Shown piece after piece: positions 63,207 through 64,000 of a DNA stretch of 64,000 bases (its first letter is position 1; every line of letters begins with the position of its first letter). Source of the DNA: Centaurea solstitialis (lineage: Eukaryota; Streptophyta; Magnoliopsida; Asterales; Asteraceae); the NCBI GenBank assembly GCA_030169165.1, contig CM058045.1, positions 48,107,493 to 48,171,492 of the forward strand, given 5' to 3'. The notes below the pieces were generated by a model that worked only from the letters and a program-made list of their open reading frames with translations, ran no database searches and was not told the origin of the DNA. The position numbers and the translations under genes were made by a program.

Positions 63207-64000
63207 GACGTTTTATGACCGCTTCAGTTTATCATTACTACTTGTTAGTTTACAAGTTAACTGACACCTAGAGCAAATGTATGATTGCAGGTGATCAGGA
63301 GAAATGAAGTGCCCGGGTCCTGAGGATCAGACAAGATTTCTTTTAGATATTATCAAGACATTTTAAACTTATTTTAAGACATTTTATTTTGGATATTTTG
63401 AAATGTTGGTTGATTTAAATTTATGGATTTTGGTATTTTAAATTTAAAATTATTGTCTTGATTTATATATCTAATTTTATTTTGAATCTAAGTCAAGGTA
63501 GACTTGATTCAGTTTGTTGATCCTAGATATTGTCTACCACACTAACAAATATACTTCAAAATTTAGTAATTCGAAGTAATATATGAAAACTGTCAAAAAC
63601 ACACGAAGTACTATTTTATAGGAATGTGTTTTTGGAATAAAACATTTACGAGTAATATGATTATAACAAGTATATTGTAGTCAAGTTCAAATTACTCATA
63701 TGTTTCAAAAGGGAATTTAGGATATTATCACAGATGACGTTGATAATATCAGTATTTATAAAACTAGTAAATTCCAAGTTTTGGAATTAGGGATCTGATA
63801 AGATCCAGTTAAGTTTTATGAATAGTAAAATTCAAGTTTATAGTATCAAACTTATTACTTAAAATAAAATTGACTAAATAGTCAAGTCTTGACTGAGTCA
63901 ATAAAGTGTCAAATTTAAGTAATAGTCAGTTTTCATATAGGTTAGTGGGAGCCCAATTTATTCTCTATCTATGCTTCCGATAAAGAATAAAAGTTATATT
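63207..64000 (+). other. downstream part of the outer element, unassigned
   Basis: A/T-rich, no protease or RT motif. AGTGGGAGCCC at 63944-63954 resembles the AGTGGGAG motif seen before the LTR and in the leader of the inner element, but no LTR start follows before the window ends. Confidence 0.45.

Overview
Plant nuclear DNA from a eudicot, probably Asteraceae. The grounds are intron-rich plant genes (a VAL-type B3 repressor and an RLCK-like pseudokinase), Ty1/copia elements primed by initiator tRNA-Met, Mutator-like elements with 9-10 bp target duplications, and many copies of a 'GGTCCCTGTGGTTTA' MITE family. The family assignment is inference. Only two host genes are visible; most of the window is nested transposons.

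Layout. 1-6267 (+): the 3' part of a VAL/HSI2-like B3 transcriptional repressor (B3, CW zinc finger, Cys-rich block, EAR motif), with two MULE-type MITEs in its introns. 7793-10562: a decayed copia element. 10958-38762: a large Mutator-like element (MULE) with GC-rich terminal inverted repeats of about 0.4 kb. It carries a transposase gene (+), a small coiled-coil gene (-), three related two-exon genes whose products look like a minimal B3-type fold (one +, two -), two long foldback hairpins, and a ten-exon DUF1985/Ulp1 (C48) protease-like gene (-). A 12.9 kb Sirevirus-like copia element (12558-25483, minus orientation, 986-bp LTRs with about 4 mismatches, TSD AAGGT) has landed inside the transposase reading frame. 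It has a long extra ORF downstream of pol that appears to have its own TATA box, leader exon and intron.

39372-41782 (-): a four-exon RLCK-like pseudokinase. 44155-50198: MULE foldback and non-autonomous elements, a Harbinger-like MITE, other TIR-like elements, and a fragment of 18S rDNA fused to a retrotransposon PBS and LTR. 50999-64000: the 5' part of a + strand copia element (LTR, PBS, 2.5 kb leader, gag). Its gag is split by a second, very young copia element (54455-62415, minus orientation, LTRs identical by eye, TSD GGAGC) with an intact 1284-codon gag-pol ORF.

How the parts fit. The most unusual system is the gene-rich MULE. Before the Sirevirus insertion its transposase frame was open and spliceable. 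Its cargo genes keep TATA boxes and splice sites, while the Ulp1-like gene carries in-frame stops of the kind C-to-T decay produces. No tRNA gene, CRISPR array or prokaryotic feature was seen.
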